Of a stretch of DNA of 64,000 bases, positions 23,846 through 35,593 are shown one piece after another (the stretch's first letter is position 1; every line of letters starts with the position of its first letter). A program made the position numbers and the translations under genes. The notes under the pieces are model-generated. The model worked only from the letters and a program-made list of their open reading frames with translations. It did no database searches and had not been told where the DNA came from. The DNA is from Chrysoporthe austroafricana (lineage: Eukaryota; Ascomycota; Sordariomycetes; Diaporthales; Cryphonectriaceae). The stretch covers positions 4,347,583-4,411,582 of the forward strand of contig JYIP02000002.1 in NCBI GenBank assembly GCA_001051155.2, in the 5' to 3' direction.

Positions 23846-24535
23846 GATGGTTTCGTGGCTCCGTGCGCAGGAGACCGATCGAGGTCGGCGGGGTTCCTTC
23901 GAGGCGCAGGAAAGTTGTGGAGGCAGCGGCTGTGGCGAAATCCGCGGTGGAATTTGCGGTGGGTGTTTCTGGATTTAAGGGTCCAGAGCGAGGCGGCGAA
24001 GAAGCTTGGGCTCTCCGTCCCACTACTGCAATATGCGGCTCAACTGATGGCGGGGCATGCTTGGAGAAACCTTGTTCGAGGTGGGACTTGACCTCCACCC
24101 CCTGCAGGTGAGGGGCTTGGCTGCTGAACTCCCCTAACCCACCCACGCTGTACCATCTTCCACACCTAGAAGTTAGTATATTTAGTATATACATGGCAGC
24201 CGCTTTTCATGCCTATTGTAAAGTGCCCAAACCTAGAGACAGGAGGCTCGAAGCAGCTGGAAAGAAGCAGCAACGTTGCTTCCTCTCAGTTGGCATAAGT
24301 TAATGAATAGATTACATAAGCTCGGCATTATGTCCCTCCTTTCCCTCCGCGGCCTCCTGCAGCTTGCTTCTGCCACGCAATTACAAAGTGACAAACGTCG
24401 CAGCCAGGTGCAAATTTCTACCAGTAGCCGAATAGTCTCTCCTCTCTCCTGCCAGTATTCTGCTCTATTCCCTCTTAATATTCCGTTTAGCATCCTTCTC
24501 GTTCCCCGTCAACTCCGTCCCAACTTAAAGCCAAG
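23846..24535. promoter_or_regulatory. shared divergent promoter, tap42 / dcl1
   Basis: 690 bp separates the two ATGs on opposite strands, so both promoters and 5' UTRs must fit here. The half nearest dcl1 is pyrimidine-rich on the plus strand (CTCTCC, CTCGTTCCCCGTC), common before fungal start codons. I cannot define individual sites. Confidence 0.6.
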
Positions 24536-27500
24536 ATGGGGGACGCAGCAACGCACGACATAGGCGACCTCGAGCGAGGCTATCTGAGCGAGGACGACGC
24601 GGCGTACCGCAGCACGGATGACGAGACCGACAGACTAGTCCAGAACGAGCCCTCCAAACCCCGAAAGATCAGCCAGAAGAAGAAAATCGAGCAGACTAAC
24701 TTCGCCAAGTGGGTCGACAGCAACCAGAAGACGCTGACCAGGAAGGCCGCAAAGCAGTCCTCGAACCAGGAGCGCTCCCTTGCCTACATGATCAAGAGCT
24801 GGGAGGGCGGCGAAAAGATCATCACCAGCCCTCGCGACTACCAGCTGGAGCTGTTCGAACGAGCAAAACACCAGAACACCATCGCGGTCCTCGACACCGG
24901 TAATGTCTTCTATACGCACCTGGCCGTGTCGACAAGTGTTCATGGCTAACTTTGTTGTTCAAGGATCTGGGAAGACCCTGATCGCAGCCCTCCTTCTCGA
25001 GCATACCATCAACCAGGAACTTGAGGACAGGGCAAGAGGCCTGCCACGCCGCATATCCTTTTTCCTCGTCGATAAGGTGGCTCTGGCCTTCCAACAGCAT
25101 GCAGTCCTCGAATGCAACCTCGCTCACTCCGCTGCTGTATTCTCTGGGGAATCCGTCAAATCCACCTGGAGCAAGGCTTTCTGGGAGGCCCAGTTCACAA
25201 AGCACGAGGTCATTGTCTGCACCGCCGAGATCCTGAATCAGTGTCTACAGTATGCCTATATTCGTATCGAACAGATCAACCTCCTAATCTTTGATGAGGC
25301 CCATCATACCAAGAAGAATCACCCCTATGCCAGGATCATCAAGGACTACTACGCATCGGGGAAGGAACAGTACATGCGTCTGCCACGGATATTTGGGATG
25401 ACTGCGTCTCCCGTCGATGCACTGATAGATGTCCGCCAGGCCGCAATTGAGCTGGAAGGCTTGCTTCACAGCCGGATTGCCACAACTGCAGACCCTGATG
25501 CCCTCCGGAGAACCGTTGGTAGGCCCAAGAAGGAGATCATAACCAAATACGCCCCGCTAATCAAGCCTATTCAAACGACTCTCACTTTCAGATTGAAGTC
25601 GTTGATTGGAAACAACAAGCTGTTCTCTAAAGCATTCGCCTTTTCCGAGTCCGCTGCTCGGGAACTTGGCACTTGGTTTGTGGATCGGATGTGGCAGCTG
25701 TTCTTGGAAGACGAGGGGGCTTTGAGGCTCGAGGCAAAGACGGAACGAAGCCTGAATAATGATATGGCGGCGCCCGATGTTGTGGAGCGGCGCAAGAAAG
25801 CGGTTCAATCTGCTCGAGAGCTCATCAGAAACCATGAATTCGCCAAGCCGGAGCCGTTGCTTTTGTCCTCGAAAGTTCATCTCCTTATCGAACTCCTGAG
25901 AGAATCTTTCAAGGATCCCGAGATCAGATGCATCGTCTTCGTCGAGAGACGGTGGACTGCCAAATTGTTGACCGACTTCTTCGAGAACAACGCTACTGAT
26001 ATTCCGTGGCTGAAGGTCGGGGCTCTGATGGGTGCGAATGCAGAAGACGGATCGTCTCAGACATCATTCCGGGAGCAGATCAAGACCATCATCGACTTCA
26101 AGAAAGGTGGCACAAATTGCATCTTCGCGACCTCGGTTGCCGAGGAGGGTCTCGACATCCCAGACTGTAACTTGATCATCCGCTTCGACCTCTGCAAGAC
26201 GATGATTCAATACATACAATCACGCGGTCGGGCTAGACAAGCTGACTCGACCTACATCCATCTACTCGAGGAGGGCAATGGTGCACACCGTCGAAGTATT
26301 CACCAGAACACGGAGAATGAGAAGTTCTTGCGCATCTTCTGCAAGACCCAACCGGAAGACAGGCTGTTGAAGGGTAGCGATTACGAAATGGACTACTTCC
26401 TGCGGAAAGAGCGCAACCAGCGACAGTATACCATCAAGTCTACTGGAGCTAAGCTGACCTACAAGAACAGTCTGTCTATTCTTCAGGACTTTATAAACTC
26501 TCTCCGCAATCAAGATGACTATGCTGAGGGCATGTGCCTCGTAGCCGACTACTCTGTTATGCCCGTTCAAGGCGGCTTCGTCTGCGAGGTCATGATGCCC
26601 CCGCTGTCTCCGGTCACGAGCGCCATGGGAAAAATCTACACAACGAAGCAAGTGGCCAAGTGCTCTGCGGCTTTTGAAGTCGCTTTCAAATTGATTGAGA
26701 AGAAATTTCTGGATGATAACTTGCGTTCCAAGTTCGTTGAGAAGCGCCACATCATGGCCAATGCACGACTGGCCGTATCTTCCAAGAAGAAGGCCAAATA
26801 CGATATGCGGTTGAAACCCAAGCTGTGGGCAGAGCTCGGCATCCCCGAGAAGCTATATGTCACGGTCCTGACTTTATCGAAGCCGAATACTTATCAGCAT
26901 CCCTCTCGGCCATTGCTAATTTTAACGCGGACAGCGCTTCCTCAAATCAAGCCATTTCCCCTCTTCTTCGGACCAACCGAGAAAGAAATGACCTCAAATC
27001 TTATTTGCCAGGTTCTAAAGACCCCGATTACGCCAACAGAGGAGGATTTGTGGCTCTTCACGAGATTCACGCTCAAGATATTTACGGATATTTACAACAA
27101 GAGGTACTCAGCCAGCGTGCAGGACCTGCCTTACTTCTTCGCACCCGCCAATAAGGATCACCACTTTTTGTTTCCGAAACTTCAAGATCCTCGGGACGCT
27201 GTCGACTGGCCTCTGTTGTGTCACGTTGCGGATAGAGATGCCGAGCAATATGCCGGGAATGAAGAAGATGAGTTCTTCAAAGACAAATACATTGTCGATC
27301 CTCACGACGGTGCTCGTAGATTCTGGCTGGAGGGTATCCGGAAAGATTTGACATGTAGAAGTCCAGTTCCCGATGGTGTTGAACACCAACCCGCCTATCG
27401 GCAGTGGAAGAGGGGCGAGGTACCCCACGATATACTTCACTGGAGTGTAACATCCTGGAAGGCCACTCGAGAAGCCAGAGAGAATACGTGGAAAGAGGAT

Positions 27501-29293
27501 CAACCAGTTGTGGTCGGAAAGTACGCAACGCTGCGGCGGAATTTTCTCGCCAATATCAACGAATCTCCCAAGAACCCTTTCTGTTATTTCGTATTGCAGC
27601 CCATGCGGATCTCACCAGTAAGTTGACTTCACACGTAGCTTTACACCATTCTAACGTCTTGCAGTTGGCTGTCGACATCGTCGCCATGGCCTATCTCCTA
27701 CCATCGGTTATCCACAGGATCGAACAAAACCTCATTGCTCTCGATGCCTGCAAGCTCCTGGAGCTCAACATCCATCCCGACTTGGCTCTGGAGGCACTCA
27801 CCAAGGACAGCGATAACCAAGGCGAGGACGACGGCATGGAGTCTATGGAAACCTTCGAGCCGATGAATTTCCAACCCGGAATGGGTGACAATTACGAGCG
27901 GCTGGAATTTCTTGGCGACTCTTTCCTGAAAATGGCCACTACCATTTCAGTCTTCACCCTCATCCCCAACAAAGACGAGTTTGACTATCACTGCGAACGA
28001 ATGGTGATGATCTGCAATCAAAACCTGTTCGGAGTGGCGCTAAAAGAAGACATTCAGCTGCAGCAGTACATCAGGTCAAAGTCTTTCGCACGCGGCACCT
28101 GGTACCCTGCCCTTAAGCTGGAGTTTGGCAAGACGCACTTAAAGACCCTGAAAGAGATGGACGAGCATAAACTGGCGGACAAGTCCATCGCAGACGTATG
28201 TGAGGCGCTCATCGGCGCAGCATACATGACCACGCGCAAGGATAATGATTACGATCTGGCCGTCCGGGCCGTCACTCGACTCGTCGATCACAAAAAGCAT
28301 CCCATGATGAAATGGGAAGATTATTATGCAGCCTACGAGATGCCAACCTGGCAGAAGGTCCCTGCCAATGCCGCTGAATTAGACATGGCAAAGAAAGTCC
28401 AGGAGATCACGGGGTACCAGTTCAAGTACCCTCGTGTTCTGAGGTCTGCTTTTCGTCATCCATCGCGACCTTACGTATTCGACAAAGTCCCACACTACCA
28501 GCGCTTGGAGTTCCTTGGCGATGCTCTTCTCGACATGGTTTGTGTCGATTACCTCTTCCATATCGCACCTGATAAGGGCCCCCAATGGTTGACCGAGCAC
28601 AAGATGGCCATGGTGTCCAACCAGTTCCTTGGCTGCCTCGCCGTCGCCCTCGGATTTCATAGATTCATCTTGCACGGTCACCCATCTGTTGGATCGCAGA
28701 TTCACGAGTACGTCACCGAGATTAATGAGGCCCGCCGCGCTGCCGAGGATGCTGCAGAAGCAGCTGGCAAGCCGCGTTCCGAATTTTCAAGGGACTACTG
28801 GGTCGATGTACGCCAGCCGCCCAAATGCATCCCAGACGTGCTTGAGGCCTACCTGGGTGCCATCTTCGTCGATGCCGAGTACGACTACTCGAAAATCCAG
28901 CACTTCTTCAACACCCATGTGCTGCCGTATTTCAAATCCATGCGCATGTATGATACTTTCGCCAACAAACACCCTGTCACCTTCTTCACGCAGTACGTCT
29001 TCGAGAATTTCGGTTGCCACGCATACGGTCTGCACTCAGAGGAGATGCCTGTCAAGGATGATGTCGGGTTGGTTACCGGGCAAAAAAAGGTTGTAGCGGG
29101 CGTTTTAATCCACGGCCAGGTAGTTGAAGGTGCCGTTAGAGAAAGTGGTCGGTACGCGAAGACCGCGGCTGCGCGGAAGGCACTGGACAAATTGCGGTGC
29201 ATGACGAAACAGCAATTCCTTGAAGAGTACAAGTGTGACTGCAAGCCCGGTGAAGCCCCTGAGGATATCAGTGAGAGTGCCACGGCAATCTGA
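24536..29293 (+). CDS. dcl1: Dicer-like protein 1 (RNase III)
   Basis: Cuts double-stranded RNA into small RNAs for RNA silencing and virus/transposon control. Exons 24536-24899, 24964-27617 and 27665-29293 give 1548 residues, typical of fungal DCL1. Order: basic N-terminal region; DExD/H helicase with Walker A GSGKT (122-126, split by intron 1), D232-E-A-H-H and MTASPVDA; helicase C domain (SVAEEGLDIPDCNLIIRFD, QSRGRARQ); Dicer dimerisation domain; a divergent PAZ-like region; RNase IIIa (LEFLGDSFLK, E1087, with D1183/E1186 in DVCEALIG); RNase IIIb (QRLEFLGDALLD from 1285, with D1397/E1400 in PDVLEAYLG); C-terminal dsRNA-binding domain (GRYAKTAAARKALDKL). All catalytic acidic residues I can check are present, so the enzyme should be active. 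The DEAHH box and overall match favour DCL1 over DCL2. Confidence 0.95.
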
Positions 29294-29926
29294 GGGATGA
29301 AAGACGGCAGTAACTGGCTCAGGGTGGTCGGCAACGACTCTTTGCCCTGCCAGGGGGCACTTGAGGATGCTTCATTTAAGCGACATTGCCTGGATGCACT
29401 CCTTGCGCCGACCGTGATGGCGATTGGGGAGTAGCCGCTCGGCAACATGACGATGAAGATCTTTCAGGGACGTTGAACGATTATCGGCAGGCTTTACGCA
29501 GCATGGTGCGATATCAGGCATCTACTTAGGAAGCGCCTTGAGGTTGACTATACAAACGTAGACAATAGACCAAATGAATAATAACCTGCTCGCACTCAAG
29601 TGCTTTCTTTCTTTCTTTTTTTTTTCCTCCTTTTTCTTTTCCTCCGGTGCTATGATGCTTGGGTAAGACTTTTGCTTTTCACTCATTAAAATACAGCAAG
29701 GTCTAGATGTAGGGACATATCATTGAATCTCTGAGTATATAGTTCTTCCTCATTTCACGCTCGAATATCGTACAACTAGTGAGAGACTAGGCCCCATGGA
29801 TATGACAATGAATATGACAAAGGAAATACAAATAGGGTCTCGATGAGCCCCTCTATGCGGAATGGTAGATGTAAGGTAAGAACAGTACTATCTATCAACG
29901 GGTATCTCGGCGCATACTTCGCAGCC
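29294..29926. other. convergent 3' flank, dcl1 / His-rich gene
   Basis: 633 bp between convergent stop codons. It contains the pyrimidine tract at 29603-29645 and A/T-rich sequence suitable for 3' end formation on either strand. No gene seen. Confidence 0.6.
29603..29645 (+). repeat. pyrimidine (CT) tract
   Basis: An unbroken run of 43 pyrimidines with CTTT units followed by long T-runs, between the convergent dcl1 and His-rich genes. Confidence 0.9.
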
Positions 29927-32320
29927 CTAATGCTTCGTATCCCCCAGAATATCACTCGCCCCCTGCGACCCCGACTCGGAGGGCGTGTACGTGCCCGAGC
30001 AGCCTGGGCGGTAACCGTCGGCCATGAGACTCGAGGCCACGTCGCTTGCGGCGTCGTCGTCCTGGTTGGCCTCCTGATACGCAGGCAGCACCTCCTCGTC
30101 GTGGTGCGGGTGGGCGAACATGGCGGCGGCGTGGCCGGGGACGGCGATGGGGACGGCGACGGCGCCCATCGGCATGGGCAGGACAGCCTGCATCGGCGGC
30201 ACCTGGGCGCTGCCCTGCCGCGAGTGGGCGGGCGACGAGTGTGCGTACGCCAGGGCGCGCGCCTCATCGACGGCGACCATCTCGCCCACGACGTCCGCGG
30301 CGGTCCGGAAGCTCGAGATGTCCCGGGTCACAACGTCCTCGTCGCCCTCGACCGAGGTGCAGTCCGAGTCGCAGTCGCGCAGCATGGCCTCCTTCTCCTC
30401 CTCGTCGAGCCGCTGGTAGTACTGAGGGCCGAAGAAGACCCGCTTGTACCAGGGCGCGCCCGAGTAGCTCCTGCGCCGGCGGTGAGAGAACGCCTGCTGG
30501 GGGCTGCGGCGGGCGCAGCGCTGGTGGAGGACGCGGACGAAGATGCCCAGGAGGATGATCGAGGCGGCGGCCGAGGCGACGTGCATGAGGATCATGCCGT
30601 GCGGGGGCGGGCCGTGGTGGTGGCCTGCTGGTGGGCCCCCGTCGTGACCGAAGGGTCCGTCGTGCTCGAACGGCGGGCCATCGTGGTCGAACGGCGGGCC
30701 GTCATGCTCGAATGGCGGACCGTCGTGGTCGAACGGCGGGCGGTCGTGCTCGAATGGAGGACCGTCGTGCTCGGAGGGAGGGCCGTCATGGTCGAATGGC
30801 GGCGGCGGGGGGAAGTCCTCCGGCCCATCATGCATGGGCGGTTCGTGGTGCGGGCCATCATGAGGGTGCTCCTTGGAGCCAGAGTGGGGTGGGTGGTTCT
30901 CCTCGTAGTACGGGTCCCTCCGGAGCTCAGACTCCGCCGGCATCTCGGCAGGGACGGCACCTTCGTCAGCCTTCGAGTCCTCCTCCATCTCACCGACCTG
31001 AACACGCTCAGGGGTTTCGTCGGCGTGTCCCTTGAAAGACTTCGGGTGACCTCCGTCTACGGGCTTCTTGTGGCCTTCCGGAGAAGGCTTCTCGTGAGGG
31101 CGAGCATCGGGCCCGTGTGGTCCAGGTGCGTGGTGGTCGTGCTGGGATGGTGGGGAGGGCCCGTCATGCTCATCTTCGTGGTGACCAGGCGCGTGCCCAG
31201 GAGTCTCGGGTTGCTTAGGATGAGGGAAATCACCTTGAGGACCGTGGGGCGGAGGACCGGGCGGTGGAGGCCCATGTGGAGGCCTGTGTGGTGGTCCTGG
31301 AGGATGAGGGAACTGGGGCCCGCACTTGCAGAACGGCGGCGGGTGGCCAAAGTGAGGCCGATGAGGCGGGTGAGGGTGAGGGTGGGTATCGTTCCGGGTA
31401 TGATTGTGATGGTGGCCAAACTGTGGGAATGGCGAGTCGCCGTGCGTACGAGGCCCGCCGTGCGGTTTCGCCTCGCCGTGCGGGCGGTCGTGGTGCCTGG
31501 GCCCGGACATCTGGCCATGGGGCCTCGGCCCGTGGCGTCCTGGGAAGTCATCTCCGCCGTAGATTGAGTATGCGGTGTCCTTCACTTTGTGGTACAGAAC
31601 GCTGATCGCACACTTGATCGAGTCGCACTCCTCGATCATGGGACGCCCGTGGTGCGGAGCCCATCCCAGAACCTGGGAGAGACGGCGCTCCTTCATCGTG
31701 ATCATCTTGGACATCTCGGCCACCTGCCACCTCAGAAAGTCCAGCTCGGCAAGCTCGGCATCGACATCCACTTCGTCGTCATCGTCGCAGTGAGGCTTTC
31801 CTTGGTTGACGGAGTGAACACGGGTCATCGAAGCAGAGCCTTCGACATCTGAAATCCAGACGGGAGCGACCTGCTGGAACCGCAGGGTCATGCCGACATC
31901 CTCGATGGGCACGCCGTTGACAGCCTCGACGTTGAGGCTGAGGAGCTGCTCCTGAGGAACATCGTCCCAAAGCACGCAGGTGATATCCCAGGTGGCGTCC
32001 ATGACGCGGTCGTCGTCCACAGTGAACGAACCACTGCCGTCTTCAAGGAGTCTCTCACCGTTGATGGATACATTTCCGTAGCCACAAGCATCGGCAGATT
32101 CTTGAATATCGAGACGGAAAATTAGATCCTGGGTAGTGGCGGCGTCCTCCGACTCAGGCAGATGAAGGGTGATGAAAGCGCTGGGGATCGTGTCTACGGC
32201 TTGGTCGATCAGTACTGGTCTCCTGGAAAGTCGATGGGCCAGAGACTCACCATCCAACGAGACGGCTCCTGCCAGAGCCGGTGCCAACAAGACGGCACCG
32301 GCCTCGAGGAGACCGCGCAT
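29927..32320 (-). CDS. secreted/single-pass membrane protein with His-Pro-rich heptad repeats
   Basis: Intronless, 797 residues. An N-terminal signal peptide is visible (about 1-19, hydrophobic LLEAGAVLLAPALAGA). Next comes a globular beta-rich luminal domain (about 20-260) with a few cysteines (ADACGYG, DITCVLW, ECDSIKCA). A very long His/Pro/Gly/Asp-rich region (about 265-575) follows, containing many HGP, HPH and PPHGP units and eight tandem heptads of the type F-[DE]-H-D-G-P-P (about 509-564). One transmembrane helix (576-597, MHVASAAASIILLGIFVRVL) is followed by a basic stop-transfer and a roughly 200-residue cytosolic tail with YYQRLDEEEKEA and Ser/Thr-rich sequence. The topology is that of a type I cell-surface protein. 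I do not recognise a characterised family. Histidine density suggests metal or pH sensing; that is inference. Confidence 0.85.
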   Translation of the reverse strand: MRGLLEAGAVLLAPALAGAVSLDGESLAHRLSRRPVLIDQAVDTIPSAFITLHLPESEDAATTQDLIFRLDIQESADACGYGNVSINGERLLEDGSGSFTVDDDRVMDATWDITCVLWDDVPQEQLLSLNVEAVNGVPIEDVGMTLRFQQVAPVWISDVEGSASMTRVHSVNQGKPHCDDDDEVDVDAELAELDFLRWQVAEMSKMITMKERRLSQVLGWAPHHGRPMIEECDSIKCAISVLYHKVKDTAYSIYGGDDFPGRHGPRPHGQMSGPRHHDRPHGEAKPHGGPRTHGDSPFPQFGHHHNHTRNDTHPHPHPPHRPHFGHPPPFCKCGPQFPHPPGPPHRPPHGPPPPGPPPHGPQGDFPHPKQPETPGHAPGHHEDEHDGPSPPSQHDHHAPGPHGPDARPHEKPSPEGHKKPVDGGHPKSFKGHADETPERVQVGEMEEDSKADEGAVPAEMPAESELRRDPYYEENHPPHSGSKEHPHDGPHHEPPMHDGPEDFPPPPPFDHDGPPSEHDGPPFEHDRPPFDHDGPPFEHDGPPFDHDGPPFEHDGPFGHDGGPPAGHHHGPPPHGMILMHVASAAASIILLGIFVRVLHQRCARRSPQQAFSHRRRRSYSGAPWYKRVFFGPQYYQRLDEEEKEAMLRDCDSDCTSVEGDEDVVTRDISSFRTAADVVGEMVAVDEARALAYAHSSPAHSRQGSAQVPPMQAVLPMPMGAVAVPIAVPGHAAAMFAHPHHDEEVLPAYQEANQDDDAASDVASSLMADGYRPGCSGTYTPSESGSQGASDILGDTKH

Positions 32321-34260
32321 GACGAACGGTCAAGAGTGCCAACGGACCAGACGGCCAGGGACTCTTTCGAAAAAATAAAAAATAAAAAATAAAGCACGGA
32401 TAGGAGACGATATGTTAGGACGGAATCAAGAGGAAGTCCCGGAATGGACTGGAACAGAATAGTACAAGGCAGAACAAGTCAGAGGGCCAGGGCCAGTCAA
32501 GGTGTTATAAGAGGCCAGGCGGAGACCCCTGACAAGTCATGAGAGGAGGCGGGTGGAGGGGGGTGTCAGTGCCGTGCAAAGTTAGGATGGAGTCTGCTAT
32601 GATCCTGGAAGTGGGTATGCATTCGCAATTCGGCACGCATGAACCCCAGGCTCAGCCTCGAACTGAAGATTTCACAGGGCCGGGTCCACCCTCGCTCGAG
32701 GCAGATTGGAACCTCCAAATCACCCAGCCCCTCGCCGTCACCTGTGGCTATGTAAGTAAAAATAAATAAAAATGAAAATGAATGAATATACAAATGAGCC
32801 TTCACGACACTGACCAGATGACATAACAACGGAGGGAGGCTGCACCCTCCTCCAGGGTGGCCAAAAGGCGACATAACGAGCAGTGCGTCTGATGGAATGT
32901 ATGAGAGCCCAAAGCAGAAGCGAATTGCGCAAGCTGGGCCGGGGCAGCCAATAGCGGACGACGAGCTTACGAGGCCACGCACTGCGCCGAAATAGGTTCG
33001 GTCGAGGACCCACACCGTCGCACCCATGGGCCACACCTCACCACTCTCACCTACCGTAGCGCTGCGTACTCCCGCCAGCCGTGGGTGTGCCGTGGGCGCG
33101 CGCGTGGGAGCCAGCGACTGATCCGTGATATCCGCGATTAGACCCGAGAGAGCCCATGCCTGGCGTCATCTCTCGACAGGTCTGGCATGGCGCCATTCTG
33201 GGGGCAGCGCCCGCCGAGGTGCTGTTGCCTCTCGCCTCTCACGATGCGCCGCGTCTCAGCGGTCGACACCCCGGCCAGGTCGGGGCGGCGGATCATCTCA
33301 AACCTAACTTGACACGCCCCGTCGTCTGCCGGGCTGGCGAGCAGAGTATACGATCTGTTGGCGTGGGAGCGGGGCGCGGGTGGGATCATCGCTGATCCAT
33401 CATACTGAGGACGCCCGCGCCCCCCGTCGAGTCCTCTCCGAGTGCGCACGACTGGCCTGACGAAGCCCATGGGCTGCGCCGCTGCGCTGAGAAACAGGCG
33501 ATGCCGTGGAGGAGGGCCCTGCGAGGCCTGATGCCAGGAGGACCCAATATCTTGGTGTCTGTAAAACTTTTCCGTGGATAGATCCCCATACTGGTTAATA
33601 GGTGGCCTTCACAGGACCAAATCATAGAGAGATCACTTCTGGGTGATAGAGCCGCTTGGAGAGCAGATAGCCGGCCGTGGAAGCGTGTAAGCTGTGGTTG
33701 TTTCATCCTGCCACATGGCGTCGACTGTCCTTGGGAGGGTTGGTGACAGTTCGTGGTGTTTCTCTGTTTGCCACACCAAAAACAACACCCCAAAACAAGC
33801 CCCCCCAATCCGGCACTTGGCCCTGGGACTTTCACCGGGATACGATCGCTGTGGCGCATGGGCGGGGCGCGCCGCAGTGTGGCGTATACCGAGCCACGCG
33901 AAACTGATCTAAGGCCCACAGGCTGCCCGTGACCGGGATCTCCCTCGAGGGGCGCAACTCTCAACTCAACTTTTGCCTGCCCCTCCAAACGGGACGACTG
34001 ACTGCTTCCTTGCTACTAGCTGCCAAAAATCCGACCAAGTGACTCAACCGCGAAAACAACCCCTCCGGCAGCAGATCGCAACGACCGCACCCATTACACC
34101 GCCGATATCCCGTCGTTGAACAGACTTTTTTTTCGAGAAGCCTACTCCCGGAGGCTGTCGCTGTTTTCTTGACGAAAACGCGCCCGAGCAAATCGCTCCC
34201 CACCTTCGCCCCCGTCCGCATCCGCACCCAACGGCACTTTTGTGCATATCGGCCGTCAAA
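32321..34260. promoter_or_regulatory. divergent intergenic region, His-rich gene / sui2
   Basis: 1.94 kb between divergent start codons. The 250 bp before sui2 are pyrimidine- and CCG-rich without an upstream ATG near the start, as expected for a highly expressed translation factor. A 200-codon minus ORF at 33386-33988 shows no domain and was not accepted. Confidence 0.55.
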
Positions 34261-35593
34261 ATGTCGCTGACGAACTGTCGATTCTACGGTGAGCACAACC
34301 CCGAGATGGGGGATATCTAGACACCGAGGACGCTGGAGTGACAATTGTGGTGCAGAGGAGAAGTATCCCGAGGTGGATAGCTTCGTCATGGTGAATGTCA
34401 AGCAGGTAGGTCCACCAGGCCACGCGACCGCAACCGCACCCCCCCCCCCAAAGAAAAGGCCGTGCTGACAGATGGATCTCTAGATCGCCGACATGGGAGC
34501 ATATGTCAAGCTTCTGGAATACGATAACATGTTTGTCTCTCCCCGCCAGGCCAGAGCGCCCAGCCCAGTCGGCTAACGGAGCCCCAGCGACGGCATGATC
34601 CTGCTCTCCGAGCTCTCCCGAAGACGTATCCGATCCATCCAGAAGCTCATCCGCGTCGGGAGGAACGAGGTCGTCGTCGTTCTCAGAGTGGACAAGGAGA
34701 AGGGCTACATTGATCTTTCCAAGCGTCGTGTTTCGCCCGAGGACATCATTAAGTGTGATGAGAGGTACAACAAGAGCAAGGTTGTGCACTCCATAATGCG
34801 ACAGTGCGTGGTTCCCAACGGCGGATCGGATACCCCCCCCCCACGACGTATGGCTGACGGCGAGTGTACAGTGTGGCCGAGAAGACACAAACCCCGATCG
34901 AGGAGCTTTACGAGAGCATCGCTTGGCCTCTGAACCGCAAATACGGACACGCGATCGACGCCTTCAAGCTCAGCATTACGTACGCGCCCGCCCTCTACTG
35001 TGTAATCACGACCCTGAGGTCACTGTTGCTAACCTTCTGTCAGGAATCCTGACGTGTGGACCGACATCAAGTTCCCCAGCACGGCGATCGAGGAGGAGCT
35101 CAAGAGCTACATCTCCAAGAGGTTGACACCTCAGCCTACCAAGCTGCGTGCCGATATCGAGGTCACCTGCTTTGGCTACGACGGAATCGATGCCATCAAG
35201 ACCGCCCTGAGGTACGACGCCACCCACATAGACCCACCGTAACTAGTCTCAAGCTGACCATCCCTGATCTTCTTTAGCCGTGCCGAGGCGAACAACACCG
35301 AGGAGAATCAGATCAAGGTCCGGCTCGTCTCCCCACCGCTGTACGTCCTCACCAGCCAGTGTCTGGACAAGAACTCGGGTATCGCAAGACTCGAGCAGGC
35401 CATCGCGGATGTCAAGGCGAGCATCGACAGCGCCAACGGCAAGCTCACGGTCAAGATGGAGCCCAAGGCGGTCACCGAGTCCGACGATGCCGAGCTCCAG
35501 GCCCTGATGGAGAAGCGTGAGCGGGAGAACGCGGAGGTCAGCGGTGACGAGAGCGTCAGCGAGTCTGACGACAACATCCCCGCGGAGGTCTAA
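34261..35593 (+). CDS. sui2: translation initiation factor eIF2 alpha
   Basis: Alpha subunit of eIF2, which brings initiator Met-tRNA to the 40S ribosome; target of Gcn2-type kinases. Seven exons: 34261-34288, 34356-34405, 34484-34530, 34588-34803, 34872-34979, 35044-35211 and 35278-35593, all phases consistent, 310 residues. The S1 domain starts at about 17 ([19 protein letters not shown]). The regulatory serine is intact: [14 protein letters not shown] places it at Ser52 counting Met, the classical Ser51. The helical middle ([20 protein letters not shown]) and the alpha/beta C-terminal domain ([20 protein letters not shown]) are complete, ending in an acidic tail. Two introns hold runs of 11 and 10 cytosines (34439-34449, 34833-34842). 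Expected to respond to amino-acid starvation through phosphorylation. Confidence 0.97.

Noticed and set aside
29843..31567. 574-codon plus-strand ORF antisense to the His-rich gene
   Set aside because: Arises from the reverse complement of CAC/GGC/CCG repeats; Arg/Val-rich with no domain, while the other strand has signal peptide, helix and start.
33386..33988. 200-codon minus ORF in the sui2 upstream region
   Set aside because: No domain and low-complexity; probably chance in GC-rich DNA.
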